64,000 nucleotides of DNA, taken from positions 4,464,501 to 4,528,500 of the forward strand of contig NZ_CP031834.1 of the NCBI RefSeq assembly GCF_003590645.1, given 5' to 3'. This document shows positions 15,665 through 24,885 of this stretch, in pieces. The position numbers were made by a program, and so were the translations under genes. The notes beneath the pieces are model-generated. The model made no database searches and was not told where the DNA came from. It was given only the letters and a program-made list of their open reading frames with translations. The stretch is from Mesorhizobium sp. DCY119 (GTDB taxonomy: Bacteria > Pseudomonadota > Alphaproteobacteria > Rhizobiales > Rhizobiaceae). How positions within the stretch are numbered: the first letter of the stretch is position 1; each line of letters starts with the position of its first letter.

Positions 15665-17191
15665 AGTCTGTATCCAGCCCTTGAACCAGCGCTTGCGCTG
15701 GGCGAGCCAGGTGTCGAAATCTTCCGGTCCGTCTTCGCGCGTCGGGCATGACAGGGTGTCGGCCCGGTAACCGAAGCGCGCCAGTCGCAGGCCAAGATCG
15801 GCATCCTCGGTCACGTTGTAGGGGTCCCAGCCACCCACTTCTTCCAAGGCCGCGCGGCGAAAATGATTGGAGGTGCCGCCGAGCGGCAGCACCAGCCGGT
15901 GCGCGGCCAGCCATGGCAGCAGACGCCGGAAAAGGCCGGCATATTCGAAGCCGAACATATTCGAGATGAGGCTTGCCCGGCGGTTCGAAATCTCGAGCGG
16001 CGCCTGAAGGCAGGCAAGTTCCGCATCCGCTGCCTCGAACCTTTGCCAGGCCTCCATCAGCTGCATCGGGTGCGGCCTGTCTTCGGCATCGTAGAGCACC
16101 ACGAACTCCCCGCTCGTCAGCGGCAATGCATAGGCAAGCGCCTTCGGCTTGGTACGCGGCAGCGACGCCGGCACCGACACCACTTCGACATAGCTGCGCA
16201 GCGGGTGCGCCCGGATTGCCTGGACCGTCTCCTTGTCATCCTCTTCGCAAACCAGCTTGATCTCCAGCTTGCTGCGCGGCCATTGCAGCTTGCTCAGCCC
16301 GACCAGAAGCTGCGGCACGACTTCCGCTTCCCGGTGGAGTGCGACCAGCACCGAATAGACCGGCATCTCAGGCGACAGCGCCGCCGATGGCCTCTGCGGC
16401 GGCCGCTTCTCAAACCAGAAGGCGGCGGCAATGCGCAGCGCCACGCAGGCCAGGAAAAATACCGAGAACAGGACATGCAGCAGGACGAAAAAAGCCGTCG
16501 ATCTCAAAAGCAGCGCGGTCGGCACGGTGACCGCGAAGGCCCCGAGGAAGAAAGCCTGCCAGGCGCTCAGGACATTGCGGGCAGAGCAATCGGGTCGCTG
16601 CTCGTAGAGACCGTTCAGGGCGCGTTCGGTCAGTGTCTTTCGCGACCGCCGCAACACCGCCTGCCGCAGAACCGCAGGCGCCACGATTCTCGCACGCCGG
16701 GAGAGCTCGCTGCCTTGGAAACGGCGCAGGCGTTTCCAGCCGGCCAGATCCGGCGCAATGAGAAAGACGATGCGACCGAAACCATCCTCGATCCGCGCCG
16801 CGCCCTTTGCCGGCTTCTGCCGCAGCATCGTCAGCGCCTGCTCTTCCCGCAGCATCAGGCTGTGCGGGTTGATCCTCGTCTCGAACCTCATCCCAAGCTC
16901 GTCGGCGATGGCGCGATAGAAGGCGATTTCCGTGACGAGGCCCGACACGAGAAGTTCGGCCTGGAACGTCGTGCCATTGATGCCCGCGCGCGAGGCGATG
17001 ACGACGCTATCGTCGAAGGAAATGCCCAGCCGATCTAGCACAGGCCGCCATTCCGCCACCTCTGGCAGCACGAGAACCGCAAAAAGACTTATGCTGCCGT
17101 TCGCAGCCTCAATTTCGGCATGGAATTCGTCAGGCCGTTCGGCCTCATGAAAAGAAAAACCGCGGACGCGCTCGGATTCTAGCGCAGCCAT
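15635..17191 (-). CDS. Family 2 glycosyltransferase, C-terminally truncated
   Basis: The 518-residue protein has an MshEN/GspE-N-like N-terminal domain (about residues 60-150), two membrane segments near 215-255 and a GT2 catalytic domain (about 285-515). Visible motifs are YDAEDRPHP (metal/nucleotide site), TEDADLG (catalytic acid) and QRKRW near residue 498. Relatives continue after RWFKGW-QT with a long membrane domain of several helices. Here the frame turns into FKILPKALI and stops. The lost part probably sits beyond the left end of the phage island. The product may be inactive, as the membrane pore part is missing. Confidence 0.85.
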   Translation of the reverse strand: MAALESERVRGFSFHEAERPDEFHAEIEAANGSISLFAVLVLPEVAEWRPVLDRLGISFDDSVVIASRAGINGTTFQAELLVSGLVTEIAFYRAIADELGMRFETRINPHSLMLREEQALTMLRQKPAKGAARIEDGFGRIVFLIAPDLAGWKRLRRFQGSELSRRARIVAPAVLRQAVLRRSRKTLTERALNGLYEQRPDCSARNVLSAWQAFFLGAFAVTVPTALLLRSTAFFVLLHVLFSVFFLACVALRIAAAFWFEKRPPQRPSAALSPEMPVYSVLVALHREAEVVPQLLVGLSKLQWPRSKLEIKLVCEEDDKETVQAIRAHPLRSYVEVVSVPASLPRTKPKALAYALPLTSGEFVVLYDAEDRPHPMQLMEAWQRFEAADAELACLQAPLEISNRRASLISNMFGFEYAGLFRRLLPWLAAHRLVLPLGGTSNHFRRAALEEVGGWDPYNVTEDADLGLRLARFGYRADTLSCPTREDGPEDFDTWLAQRKRWFKGWIQTFKILPKALI

Positions 17192-17508
17192 CGAACACCG
17201 GTCCGGATTTGCCGATCGCCCGCGCCGAATTCACAACGCGCACACAAATCCGGCGGCCTGCTCAATGCAGGTGCCCCATGCCCTCCACCGCAGTAACCCC
17301 GCGTCGGCACAAAATGCGCCATCGCAACACCCCCATGTTGCAATCCCCGCGTGCATTAATGCACATCCTGACGCCTGCTGCCATGGTAAAAAAGCAAGTG
17401 CTAATTTATCAGCCGGCCAAACGAGATGAGGCCTTTCGACAATGTTTTTGCCTGCCGGCCACGGGAAGGCTAAAGGTCTATGCACTTGTTCGCATTGCCA
17501 GGCGTTTC
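17192..17508. other. Divergent intergenic stretch, 317 bases
   Basis: It separates the glycosyltransferase and solute-binding-protein genes, which are transcribed apart, so both promoters must lie here. A continuous frame runs through it into the next gene, but its codons look non-coding. I see no repeat or terminator. Confidence 0.4.
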
Positions 17509-18351
17509 ATGAAAGCACGTTCGATCCTGATTGCCGTTTGTTGCGCGCTGACAGCGCTGAGCGCACCGGCGCGTGCGGCAGGACCTGATGTTCCGGTTTT
17601 CTGGGACACCAAGGAGCGCTTGCCCAAGCCGGACCTTTCGACGCTTGAGAGACTGCGCTTCCTGACCACCACCGATTTTCCGCCGTTCAATTTCCTCGAT
17701 GGAAACGGGCGGCTTTCGGGCTTTCATGTCGACCTTGCCCGCGCAATCTGCGCCGAACTCGATATCGCGGCGAAGTGCCAGATCCAGGCGCTTCCCTGGG
17801 GCGAGCTCGACGCGGCTTTGCAGAAGGGTGACGGTGAAGCAATCATCGCCGGTGTTGCGGTGACGCAGGAAAACCGCGCGAAATATGCTTTCTCCCGGCC
17901 TTACCTGCAATTTCCGGCGCGTTTCATCATGCCGAGATCGTCCGCCGTCGCCGAGCCGATCTATGCCAAGCTGGAAGGCAAGCGCATCGGCGTTCTCGCC
18001 GGCTCGGCGCATGAACGCCTGCTGCGCAGCTATTTCCCGGACGTGAAGGCGGTGACCTATGCCAAGCAGGAATGGCTATTCGACGATCTGAAGGCCAACA
18101 AGCTCGACGGCGCTTTCGGCGACGGCATGCGCTTCGGCTTCTGGCTGGGCGGATCGGAAGCCGCCGGCTGCTGCCGCTTCGCCGGCGGCCCCTATCTCGC
18201 CCCTGAATATCTCGGCACCGGGCTTTCAATCGCCACCAAGGCCGACAATCCGCAACTGGCGGATGCCCTGAACTATGCGCTGCACGAAATATCGGTGAAG
18301 GGCACCTTCGCCGAATTGTATCTGCGCTATTTTCCGGTTGGCTTTTACTAG
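17509..18351 (+). CDS. Periplasmic amino-acid-type solute-binding protein (family 3)
   Basis: The 280-residue protein starts with a Sec signal (MKARSILIAVCCALTALSAP, cleavage after ARA). A family 3 solute-binding fold follows: LRFLTTTDFPPFNFLDGNGR, then LSGFHVDLARAICAEL, then AGVAVTQENRAKYAFS. These are the usual ligand-binding segments, although Arg in the conserved Pro-Phe/Arg region should be checked before calling it an amino-acid binder. No permease or ATPase gene is next to it, so it is an orphan binding protein. ATG 17509 is chosen because the signal peptide starts there. Confidence 0.85.
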   Translation: MKARSILIAVCCALTALSAPARAAGPDVPVFWDTKERLPKPDLSTLERLRFLTTTDFPPFNFLDGNGRLSGFHVDLARAICAELDIAAKCQIQALPWGELDAALQKGDGEAIIAGVAVTQENRAKYAFSRPYLQFPARFIMPRSSAVAEPIYAKLEGKRIGVLAGSAHERLLRSYFPDVKAVTYAKQEWLFDDLKANKLDGAFGDGMRFGFWLGGSEAAGCCRFAGGPYLAPEYLGTGLSIATKADNPQLADALNYALHEISVKGTFAELYLRYFPVGFY

Positions 18352-18412
18352 AGCCCTACCAGACCATCACGTAATGGCGCGCTCAGCCTCAGCCTGGCGG
18401 GCTTCGGTAACC

Positions 18413-19057
18413 CTAGGTTCTGCATGAACAGCTGGGATCGGCGAGGCATTTCTTAGCCTTACTGGCCAAGCGTTCACTCTCCTCCACCAACGGAGCGTAT
18501 TGCGCGAGAAATTGGTCCATCTCGGCGACATAGGCGGAGTTCACTTTCTTCGCCTGAAGCTCCTCTTGTCTGTTCTTCCGGGCAAGGTCGATTTTCCACT
18601 TATTTTCGCGCACATAACCAGTCTCCCTGGTTACAACCTCTTTCAGAAGTCCTGCCGGCATACATGCTTTCGTACCGCCAGAGTTTGAAGCGCCCTGGTC
18701 TTCGTACTCGGTGCACTTCTTGATTTTGATGTTTTTCTTCGAAATCGGCTTTGTGCTGAACAGGCTTTCCGATTCAGCGTTTGAATTTCTAAGAATTGTC
18801 GTGTTTGGCGTTGAATCCAAATAGTACTCAACCTTCGAGCATGCGTTTGCGCTGCTGTGAACGGTAATCTCAGCAGAATAACTTGGCTTTGAACCGCCAG
18901 AGCTTTCAATACTTATTGAACCCGTGCACGAGCCGACAGGCTTGTCGAAATTGCATTGTGCCGCTGCTATCACCTCGGATGGCAAGGAGGCAGCAAGCAC
19001 AACACCGAGAAAACCCATCGAAACCACTGCTTCTACCGTGAAGTGTCGTCGCGACAT
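18413..19057 (-). CDS. Secreted Cys-rich protein, paralogue of the divergent gene
   Basis: The 214-residue protein begins MSRRHFTVEAVVSMGF with a signal peptide cleaved near IAAAQC. Residues 35-125 form a Cys-containing domain (CNFDKPVGSC, SYSAEITVHSSANACSKVEY, a KNIKIKKC end). The same domain, with about half its residues identical, opens the divergent gene at 19,237. The C-terminal part is different: a charged helix (AEMDQFLAQYAPLVEESERL) and a Cys cluster (KCLADPSCSC). Signal peptide and cysteines point to the periplasm. The function is unknown. Confidence 0.75.
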   Translation of the reverse strand: MSRRHFTVEAVVSMGFLGVVLAASLPSEVIAAAQCNFDKPVGSCTGSISIESSGGSKPSYSAEITVHSSANACSKVEYYLDSTPNTTILRNSNAESESLFSTKPISKKNIKIKKCTEYEDQGASNSGGTKACMPAGLLKEVVTRETGYVRENKWKIDLARKNRQEELQAKKVNSAYVAEMDQFLAQYAPLVEESERLASKAKKCLADPSCSCRT

Positions 19058-19236
19058 CAAAGCCCCCGCTCGCCAGCGCAGATGCGCCTGAATTGTCGTG
19101 GAACCTTGTGCACAGAATTGCAGCGGCCGAACCACCCAATTGGAGGGTGAGGAGCGCCAGCCGATCCGTTATCGTCCCGTCACAACGGGCATCCCGAAGC
19201 AACACGCCAGGTAAGCCCCATTATTTTTGCGAGGGG

Positions 19237-19920
19237 ATGTTCTTGCGACTGCTTCTTTCTGCCGTCAGTTCGGCTTTCATGGTTGTTTCGTCATGGTCGG
19301 TCGCTGCGGCTGCCGATTGTGATTTCAACAAGCGGGTGGGCAGCTGCAAAGCGCAGATCGAGATCAGGAGTTCATCAGGCTCCAAGGGCAGCTACTCCGC
19401 GGAAATCATCGTTCGCAGTTCTGCGCCGACCTGCTCCAAGGTCGACTACTATCTGGACAACACGCCCCAGCGCGCCATCCTAAAAGGAGGCAATGCGGAG
19501 CCTGAAAGCGTCTTCGGTACGCGCCCGATCTCAAGAAAAAATTTCAAGGTCGAAAAATGCGCTGCATTTGAAGATCGCCAGAATGCTGCACAGGGAGGCG
19601 ACCAAAAAGGACGCGAAGGCCTAAAATCCTTTACCGGAACCTGGCAAGGGAAGGTGGGCTGGATGATGGTCTCTGCACCCATGACGCTGAACCTCCGGGT
19701 TAACGGGAACTCGGTCACGGGAAACTCTTCGTCACCAAACGGCCAATCCTACGAGATCCAAAACGGCCGGGTTTCGGGAAACACCGTTTCCTACACCTAC
19801 CAGCAACCCTCCGGCGACGGAGAGGCCAGCGTCCGAATTACGATGAAGTCTGCAAACAGCATATCGTATTCCGCTTCGGCAAGCGGCATAACGATGTCGG
19901 GAACGCTGCAGCGCCAGTAA
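19237..19920 (+). CDS. Secreted protein, paralogue with beta-barrel-like C-terminus
   Basis: The 227-residue protein has a signal peptide (LLLSAVSSAFMVVSSWSVAA) and the same N-terminal Cys domain as the divergent gene (CDFNKRVGSC, SYSAEIIVRSSAPTCSKVDY, ISRKNFKVEKC). Its C-terminal 100 residues are a repeated beta pattern (FTGTWQGKVGW, LNLRVNGNSVTGNSSS, ASGITMSGTLQRQ), like a lipocalin or small barrel. GAGGGG touches the ATG at 19237; the TTG at 19243 has a better distance and may be the true start. Function unknown. Confidence 0.75.
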   Translation: MFLRLLLSAVSSAFMVVSSWSVAAAADCDFNKRVGSCKAQIEIRSSSGSKGSYSAEIIVRSSAPTCSKVDYYLDNTPQRAILKGGNAEPESVFGTRPISRKNFKVEKCAAFEDRQNAAQGGDQKGREGLKSFTGTWQGKVGWMMVSAPMTLNLRVNGNSVTGNSSSPNGQSYEIQNGRVSGNTVSYTYQQPSGDGEASVRITMKSANSISYSASASGITMSGTLQRQ

Positions 19921-19944
19921 AACAATTTCTCAAGAGACGTCTAT

Positions 19945-20763
19945 CTAGCGCCCTGCCCTGAACGGCAACGCCAGCAGCCAGCCAAGCCGCGACGGTCTTT
20001 CATCGCGCCACTCCTCGAGGCCGATCGCCATGCCGTCATGGCCGCGTTTCGGCTGGCCGACGTAAGTCCTGAAAAGCCGATCCCAGAACGAGAAGTTGAA
20101 GCCGTAATTGGAGTCGGTCTCAGGCCGGTCCGTCGAATGGTGGACGCGGTGCATGTCCGGCGTGACGATCACCTTGCGCAGCCAGCGATCGACCGAGGGT
20201 GAAAGCCGCACATTCGAGTGGCTGAACATCGCAGAGCCGTTGAGTACGATCTCGAACACCAGCACAGACAACACCGGCGCGCCAAGCGCTATCACCACAC
20301 CGGCCTTCCAGACCATGGACAGCAGGATCTCCAGGGGGTGAAAGCGCAGGCCGGTGGTGACATCAAAGCCCGTATCGGCATGGTGCACGCGATGGATTCG
20401 CCACAGGACCGGCAGTTTGTGGCTGGCGACATGCTCCAGCCAGACCGCAAAATCGAGCACGACGAAGGCGATGACGCCGCCGAGAACCCCGTCGAGACCG
20501 GCAGCACGCAAAAGCCCCCAGCCTTTCATCTCGGCAAAGGCCGCAGCTCCAACGGCAGCAGCGGGAAAGACCACACGTAGCAGCAACGAGGAGATCACCA
20601 CCAGCGAAAGATTGGCGAACCAGCGGCGCGATTTCAGCGCCCCGGCCATTTCCTGACGTTCCAGGCGCGGCGACCACAGTTCGAACAGGGCCATGACCAG
20701 GAAGATCGCCAGGAAGGCGGCCGTGCGGACGAAGGCCTCGGACCCTGCGGCATCGGCCATCAC
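19945..20763 (-). CDS. Sterol desaturase / fatty acid hydroxylase family membrane enzyme
   Basis: The 272-residue protein has about five membrane segments and the three His boxes of the fatty acid hydroxylase superfamily: HVASH near residue 112, HRVHH near 124 and HRVHH near 205. These bind the di-iron centre that hydroxylates or desaturates lipids in the inner membrane. The substrate is not shown by the sequence; in rhizobia relatives may act on hopanoids, carotenoids or ornithine lipids. The TerB gene ends 10 bases upstream of it on the same strand, so they may be co-transcribed. Confidence 0.85.
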   Translation of the reverse strand: MMADAAGSEAFVRTAAFLAIFLVMALFELWSPRLERQEMAGALKSRRWFANLSLVVISSLLLRVVFPAAAVGAAAFAEMKGWGLLRAAGLDGVLGGVIAFVVLDFAVWLEHVASHKLPVLWRIHRVHHADTGFDVTTGLRFHPLEILLSMVWKAGVVIALGAPVLSVLVFEIVLNGSAMFSHSNVRLSPSVDRWLRKVIVTPDMHRVHHSTDRPETDSNYGFNFSFWDRLFRTYVGQPKRGHDGMAIGLEEWRDERPSRLGWLLALPFRAGR

Positions 20764-20773
20764 ATGCTGCCGG

Positions 20774-21187
20774 TCACGTCAGCATGCGGTGGCGTGCCTT
20801 GGTCGCCCATTCAATCGCCGAAATCATCTTTTCCTCGACGCTGAGATGACGCCGCAGAAGCTGCAGCACGCGCACCTCCTCCAGCCGCATTTCGAGATCG
20901 ACGGCGGCGACTTCGAGCGCGGCGGCGTAGGCCGTGTCGTGGAGGCGCTTTGGTATGGCCTTGGCGGCGGCCGCAAGAACGCCGTCCAGACCTTCCTGCT
21001 CGTGCAGCAGCTTCTGGCAGTCCTGCCCGATGCGGACGAGTTTCTGGTCGTTGAACCCTTCGAACACCGGCCAGGAGCGAACCACGTCCCCGATGCGCGC
21101 AAGTTCGAGATCGGTCATGTCGCGATCGGAAGCGGAGGTGACAACCATCAGGTAGATCAGGGCTTCATGGGCGGTGGGACCGGGCAT
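20774..21187 (-). CDS. TerB-family protein
   Basis: The 137-residue helical protein matches the tellurite-resistance TerB fold. A first helix is HEALIYLMVVTSASDRDMTD, with the acidic DRDMTD turn that binds metal in TerB, and helices carrying VFEGFN and LHDTAYAAALEVAAVDLEM follow. The start is ATG 21187, where AAGGA lies seven bases upstream. Stand-alone TerB proteins are common in rhizobia, and tellurite itself need not be their role. Confidence 0.8.
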   Translation of the reverse strand: MPGPTAHEALIYLMVVTSASDRDMTDLELARIGDVVRSWPVFEGFNDQKLVRIGQDCQKLLHEQEGLDGVLAAAAKAIPKRLHDTAYAAALEVAAVDLEMRLEEVRVLQLLRRHLSVEEKMISAIEWATKARHRMLT

Positions 21188-21337
21188 TTGCTGTCCTTGG
21201 GTTGCAATGGGCTTCGAAGTTAGGAAGGCGCCACCCATACCGCAAGGAAAAACGCCCGCAATCGTTGACGCTTGTTGCCGCGCGCCTTAGAGCAGGCATC
21301 GCCGGACTGTGCCGGCAAATTATGCAGGAATGGCGAC

Positions 21338-22990
21338 ATGACGGGATCAAACATCATCGATCTCAACCCCGAACTTCTGGCGGCCGCGACGGAAAGCAAA
21401 GCCTGGCCGTTCGAGGAGGCGCGCAAAATCGTCGCGCGCTACAAAGGTCGCGATTTTCCCGAGACCGTCCTGTTCGAGACCGGCTACGGCCCGTCCGGCC
21501 TGCCGCATATCGGCACCTTCGGCGAAGTGGCGCGCACCACCATGGTGCGCCACGCCTTCCGCGTGCTGACGCAGGACAAGGTCAAGACCAGGCTGCTGTG
21601 CTTTTCCGACGACATGGACGGCATGCGCAAGATCCCCGAGAACGTACCGGACCGCGCCGGGCTTGAGCCCTATCTGCACATGCCGCTGACCGCCGTGCCA
21701 AATCCATTCGGCGGCGACTATGCCAGCTTCGGCGACCACAACAACGCGATGCTGCGCCGTTTCCTCGACACCTTCGGTTTCGACTACGAATTCGCCAGCG
21801 CCACCGAATATTACAAGGCCGGCCGCTTCGACGAGGTGCTGCTGCGCGCCGCCGCCAAGTATGACGACATCATGAAGGTGATGCTGCCGACGCTGGGCGA
21901 AGAGCGCCAGGCAACCTACAGCCCGTTCCTGCCGATCTCGCCCAAGAGCGGCCGCGTGCTCTACGTGCCGATGAAGAATGTCGACGCCAAGGCCGGCACC
22001 ATCACCTTCGACGACGAGGACGGCCAGGAAACCACCCTGCCGGTGACCGGCGGGCGCGTGAAGCTTCAGTGGAAGCCGGATTTCGGCATGCGCTGGGCAG
22101 CGCTTAACGTCGATTTCGAGATGTTCGGCAAGGACCACCAGACCAACCAGACGATCTACGACCGCATCTGCGTCATCCTTGGCGGCCGCGCGCCGGAGCA
22201 TTTCGTCTACGAGCTGTTCCTCGACGAGAACGGCCAGAAGATCTCGAAGTCGAAGGGCAACGGCCTGACCATCGACGAATGGCTGACCTATGCGCCGACG
22301 GAGAGCCTCGGCCTCTACATGTTCCAGCGCCCGCGCCAGGCCAAGAAGCTTTATTTCGACGTCATTCCCAAGGCGGTGGACGAATACTACGCCTTCCTTT
22401 CCGCTTACCCCAAGCAGGAGTGGAAGGAGCGGCTGGGCAACCCGGTCTGGCACATGCATGACGGCAACCCGCCGGCGATCGACATGCCGGTGACATTTGC
22501 GCTGCTGCTCAATCTCGTCAGCGCCTCCAACGCCGACAGCAAGGATGTGCTGTGGGGCTTCATCTCGCGCCACGCCAAGGATGTCACGCCGAAGTCGCAT
22601 CCCGAGCTCGACCGGCTGGCCGCCTATGCGGTGCGCTATTTCGACGATTTCGTGAAGCCGACGAAGTCCTTCCGAAGCCCGGACGAGGTCGAGAACGCAG
22701 CGCTTCAGGCGCTGTCGGACGCGCTCGGCCAGTTGCCGGCGGATGCAAGCAGCGAGGCGATCCAGAACGCATCGCTCAATGTCGCCCGCAAGATCGAGCG
22801 CTATCAGGATCATTCCAAGCAGAGCCCGGAAGGCGGGCCCGGCGTTTCGGTCGCCTTCTTCCAGATGATCTATCAGGTGCTGATCGGCCAGGAACGCGGC
22901 CCGCGCTTCGGCTCGTTTGCCGCGCTCTACGGCATTGCCGAGACGCGCGCGCTCATTGCAAAGGCGCTTGCTGGCCAGTTGGCGGCGTAG
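21338..22990 (+). CDS. lysS: Lysyl-tRNA synthetase, class I
   Basis: The 550-residue enzyme charges tRNA-Lys with lysine in the cytoplasm. It is the class I (archaeal-type) form usual in alphaproteobacteria, not the class II enzyme of most bacteria. The HIGH-type motif is GLPHIGTF (H57) and the KMSKS-type motif is KISKSKG (from residue 301). A helical anticodon-binding domain follows from about 380. I chose ATG 21338 because AGGA lies eight bases before it. It overlaps the 3' end of the convergent gene by 38 bases. Confidence 0.95.
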   Translation: MTGSNIIDLNPELLAAATESKAWPFEEARKIVARYKGRDFPETVLFETGYGPSGLPHIGTFGEVARTTMVRHAFRVLTQDKVKTRLLCFSDDMDGMRKIPENVPDRAGLEPYLHMPLTAVPNPFGGDYASFGDHNNAMLRRFLDTFGFDYEFASATEYYKAGRFDEVLLRAAAKYDDIMKVMLPTLGEERQATYSPFLPISPKSGRVLYVPMKNVDAKAGTITFDDEDGQETTLPVTGGRVKLQWKPDFGMRWAALNVDFEMFGKDHQTNQTIYDRICVILGGRAPEHFVYELFLDENGQKISKSKGNGLTIDEWLTYAPTESLGLYMFQRPRQAKKLYFDVIPKAVDEYYAFLSAYPKQEWKERLGNPVWHMHDGNPPAIDMPVTFALLLNLVSASNADSKDVLWGFISRHAKDVTPKSHPELDRLAAYAVRYFDDFVKPTKSFRSPDEVENAALQALSDALGQLPADASSEAIQNASLNVARKIERYQDHSKQSPEGGPGVSVAFFQMIYQVLIGQERGPRFGSFAALYGIAETRALIAKALAGQLAA

Positions 22991-23873
22991 GCGCAGGCGG
23001 GAAAGCGCCGGGAGCCACTGGAACAGTTTCCTGTGGCTCGACCGGAATACCCGGTGACTCATCCGGCGGCGGAAGCGGCGCCGGCAAGGCGCTTGTGGTC
23101 GAAGGCGAAAGCGTCACGCTGACGCGCGCCGGCGGCGGACCGAATATGCCCTTCTTGTCCGACTGGGCCTTTTCGCCGGCCTCCGCATAGGGGCCGCCGG
23201 TGGCGGCGCGCGCCCAGCCATTGGCCACCAGCCAGGCGCCGACATCCTCCTTGCCGACGCGGCAGTCGGCGGAAATGACGGCGCGGTCGGGCTCGGGCGG
23301 AACCGTGCAGGTGACGGCGCGGCCGCGCAGCCAGGAACGGAACGCCGTGCGCGCCCGCGCACCGCATGGCCACGACGTACCTTCGAAGCTGCACTCGTCG
23401 CTCGCCGGCACGGGTTCGATGCCGGCAATGGCGATCGAATAGCCCTTGGCCTCGATCTGCCCGGCCGAACTCGCCACCGGCTGGTAAAGCGGCGTGCCCT
23501 TCCAGTCTTCGGGGGCTACCGGCTTCGGCGGCTTGGGCGGCAGTGCGAGGCCGAGCTGGCTCAGCGGCTCGCGCGGCGCGATGCGCTCCAGCTCGCCGGA
23601 TTTGGTCGATGGCGCGGCGTTGTTTTCCGGCGCAGGCGTCGGGGCTTCCGGAGCGACCGGCAAGACGCTGTCGTCGGCAGGCGAGCTCTGCTGCGTGTCG
23701 TCGGAGGGGGAGGAATCCTCATCCATCGGCGGGAGATCGGTTTCGTCGGGCACTTCGATCTTCGACGGATCGTAGGCTGCATCATTCGCCGTGATCGCGT
23801 GCCCGCCGGCAACGATGGCGAAGCTCAGGCCGAAAAGTGCAGCCACCGTCAGCGCGAATATGCCGGGACGCAT
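22953..23873 (-). CDS. Membrane-anchored staphylococcal-nuclease-like protein
   Basis: The 306-residue protein has a membrane segment at the very start ([19 protein letters not shown]) and an acidic, Pro-rich linker. A compact domain (about residues 145-255) with the features of the thermonuclease fold follows: [47 protein letters not shown] second Pro-rich tail ends the protein. The nuclease active-site Arg/Glu residues are not clear, so it may be a non-catalytic relative. The start is taken at ATG 23873, 10 bases after the S24 gene stop; ATG 23924 is possible. Confidence 0.7.
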   Translation of the reverse strand: MRPGIFALTVAALFGLSFAIVAGGHAITANDAAYDPSKIEVPDETDLPPMDEDSSPSDDTQQSSPADDSVLPVAPEAPTPAPENNAAPSTKSGELERIAPREPLSQLGLALPPKPPKPVAPEDWKGTPLYQPVASSAGQIEAKGYSIAIAGIEPVPASDECSFEGTSWPCGARARTAFRSWLRGRAVTCTVPPEPDRAVISADCRVGKEDVGAWLVANGWARAATGGPYAEAGEKAQSDKKGIFGPPPARVSVTLSPSTTSALPAPLPPPDESPGIPVEPQETVPVAPGAFPPAPTPPTGQQAPLQ

Positions 23874-23883
23874 CAGGCGGCGC

Positions 23884-24537
23884 CTACTGGCTTGCCCAGA
23901 CGATGCGGGCGAGCCAATCGACATCGCCCATCGCTATGTTGCGGACCGGGTGTTCGGGGTTGATCGACAAAAGCTCGATTTCCTGCGCGCTGCGGCGCAC
24001 CAGAACCTTGGCCATGACCTCGCCGGACTGCGTCTTGACGACCACGCGGTCGCCCTTGCGCACCGTCGCGCCCGGCTCGACGATCAGCACGTCGCCATTG
24101 CGGTAGAGCGGCAGCATGGAATCGCCCTGCACCTGCAACGCGTAGGAGTTCTCGGTCGACTGCGCCGGCAGTTCGATCAGGTCCCAGCCCTGCCCGGCCG
24201 GAAAGCCGGCATCGTCGAAGAAGCCGCCAGCACCGGCCTGCGCAAAACCAAGCAGCGGCACCGAGGATTTCTGCACCGGTAGCGGCCGGTCATCCTTGGA
24301 TCGTCCCTCGACGAGCCCGAGAAACTCGTCCAGCGAGGAATTCGTCGCCTCGATGATTTTTGCCAGCGACTCGGTCGAAGGCCAGCGCGGACGACCGTCG
24401 GCGGAAGCACGCTTCGACTTGTTGAAGGCAGTGGAATCGAGCCCTGCCCGCTTCGCCAGCCCGGAAGCCGAGAGCGAGTATCGTTCGGCCAGCGCATCGA
24501 TGGCGGCCCAGACCCGGTCGTGCGAAAGCATCGTCAT
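23884..24537 (-). CDS. S24-family (LexA/CI-like) self-cleaving repressor
   Basis: The 217-residue protein has an N-terminal HTH (about residues 8-75, ASGLAKRAGLDSTAFNKSKR) and a C-terminal S24 peptidase domain. The catalytic Ser is in GDSMLPLYRNGD (near residue 140) and the catalytic Lys in EVMAKVLVRR (near 175). The Ala-Gly pair before the domain (QAGAGG) would be the self-cleavage site. Such repressors respond to RecA filaments or other stress. The target genes are not evident. Its neighbours are housekeeping genes, so it is probably a chromosomal regulator rather than part of the left-hand phage. Confidence 0.85.
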   Translation of the reverse strand: MTMLSHDRVWAAIDALAERYSLSASGLAKRAGLDSTAFNKSKRASADGRPRWPSTESLAKIIEATNSSLDEFLGLVEGRSKDDRPLPVQKSSVPLLGFAQAGAGGFFDDAGFPAGQGWDLIELPAQSTENSYALQVQGDSMLPLYRNGDVLIVEPGATVRKGDRVVVKTQSGEVMAKVLVRRSAQEIELLSINPEHPVRNIAMGDVDWLARIVWASQ

Positions 24538-24676
24538 GGTCCCGAAACAGGAAAAAATACCTCTATGTTCTAGCGCGGGTGCGAGAGGTTGTCCAGACGA
24601 TCGATGCTCGAAGCAATCCCTTATGCCGTGAAATTCACTTTGCCCGATTTATGCTGGCCATGGTACTTTCCCGACC

Positions 24677-24883
24677 ATGAAGAATAGGCCTCGTTCCGCA
24701 CCCAAAAAGCTGCAACCCGGCAAGCTGACCCGTTCGCGGGGAGAAAAAATCAGCGCGGTCGAGGGCTTGGCGCTGTCGTCGCGTATGAGTGGAATCCTGG
24801 CACATGCGGAGCGCAATGGTCTGAGCGGCGAAGAAAGCCGCGCCCTCATCCGGGCCGCATTCACCAGCAAAAAAACTGGCTGA
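24677..24883 (+). CDS. VbhA-like antitoxin of the Fic toxin
   Basis: The 68-residue protein has a basic N-terminus, then helices AVEGLALSSRMSGILAHAER and SGEESRALIRAAFTSK, as in small VbhA-type antitoxins that block the ATP site of Fic. The classical inhibitory motif (S/T)xxxE(G/N) is not clear: S26-A-V-E29-G30 is one residue too short. The gene ends 2 bases before the toxin gene, the standard antitoxin-first order. Confidence 0.75.
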   Translation: MKNRPRSAPKKLQPGKLTRSRGEKISAVEGLALSSRMSGILAHAERNGLSGEESRALIRAAFTSKKTG

Positions 24884-24885
24884 GC

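Noticed and set aside
15863-17038. Open frame of about 390 codons on the plus strand opposite the glycosyltransferase
   Set aside because: The opposite strand carries intact GT2 motifs, and this frame reads as a His/Arg/Gln-rich shadow.
21347-23062. Long open frame (over 570 codons) on the minus strand opposite the lysS gene
   Set aside because: It is antisense to a clear class I lysyl-tRNA synthetase and has no start signal or homology-like pattern. It results from high G+C codon use.
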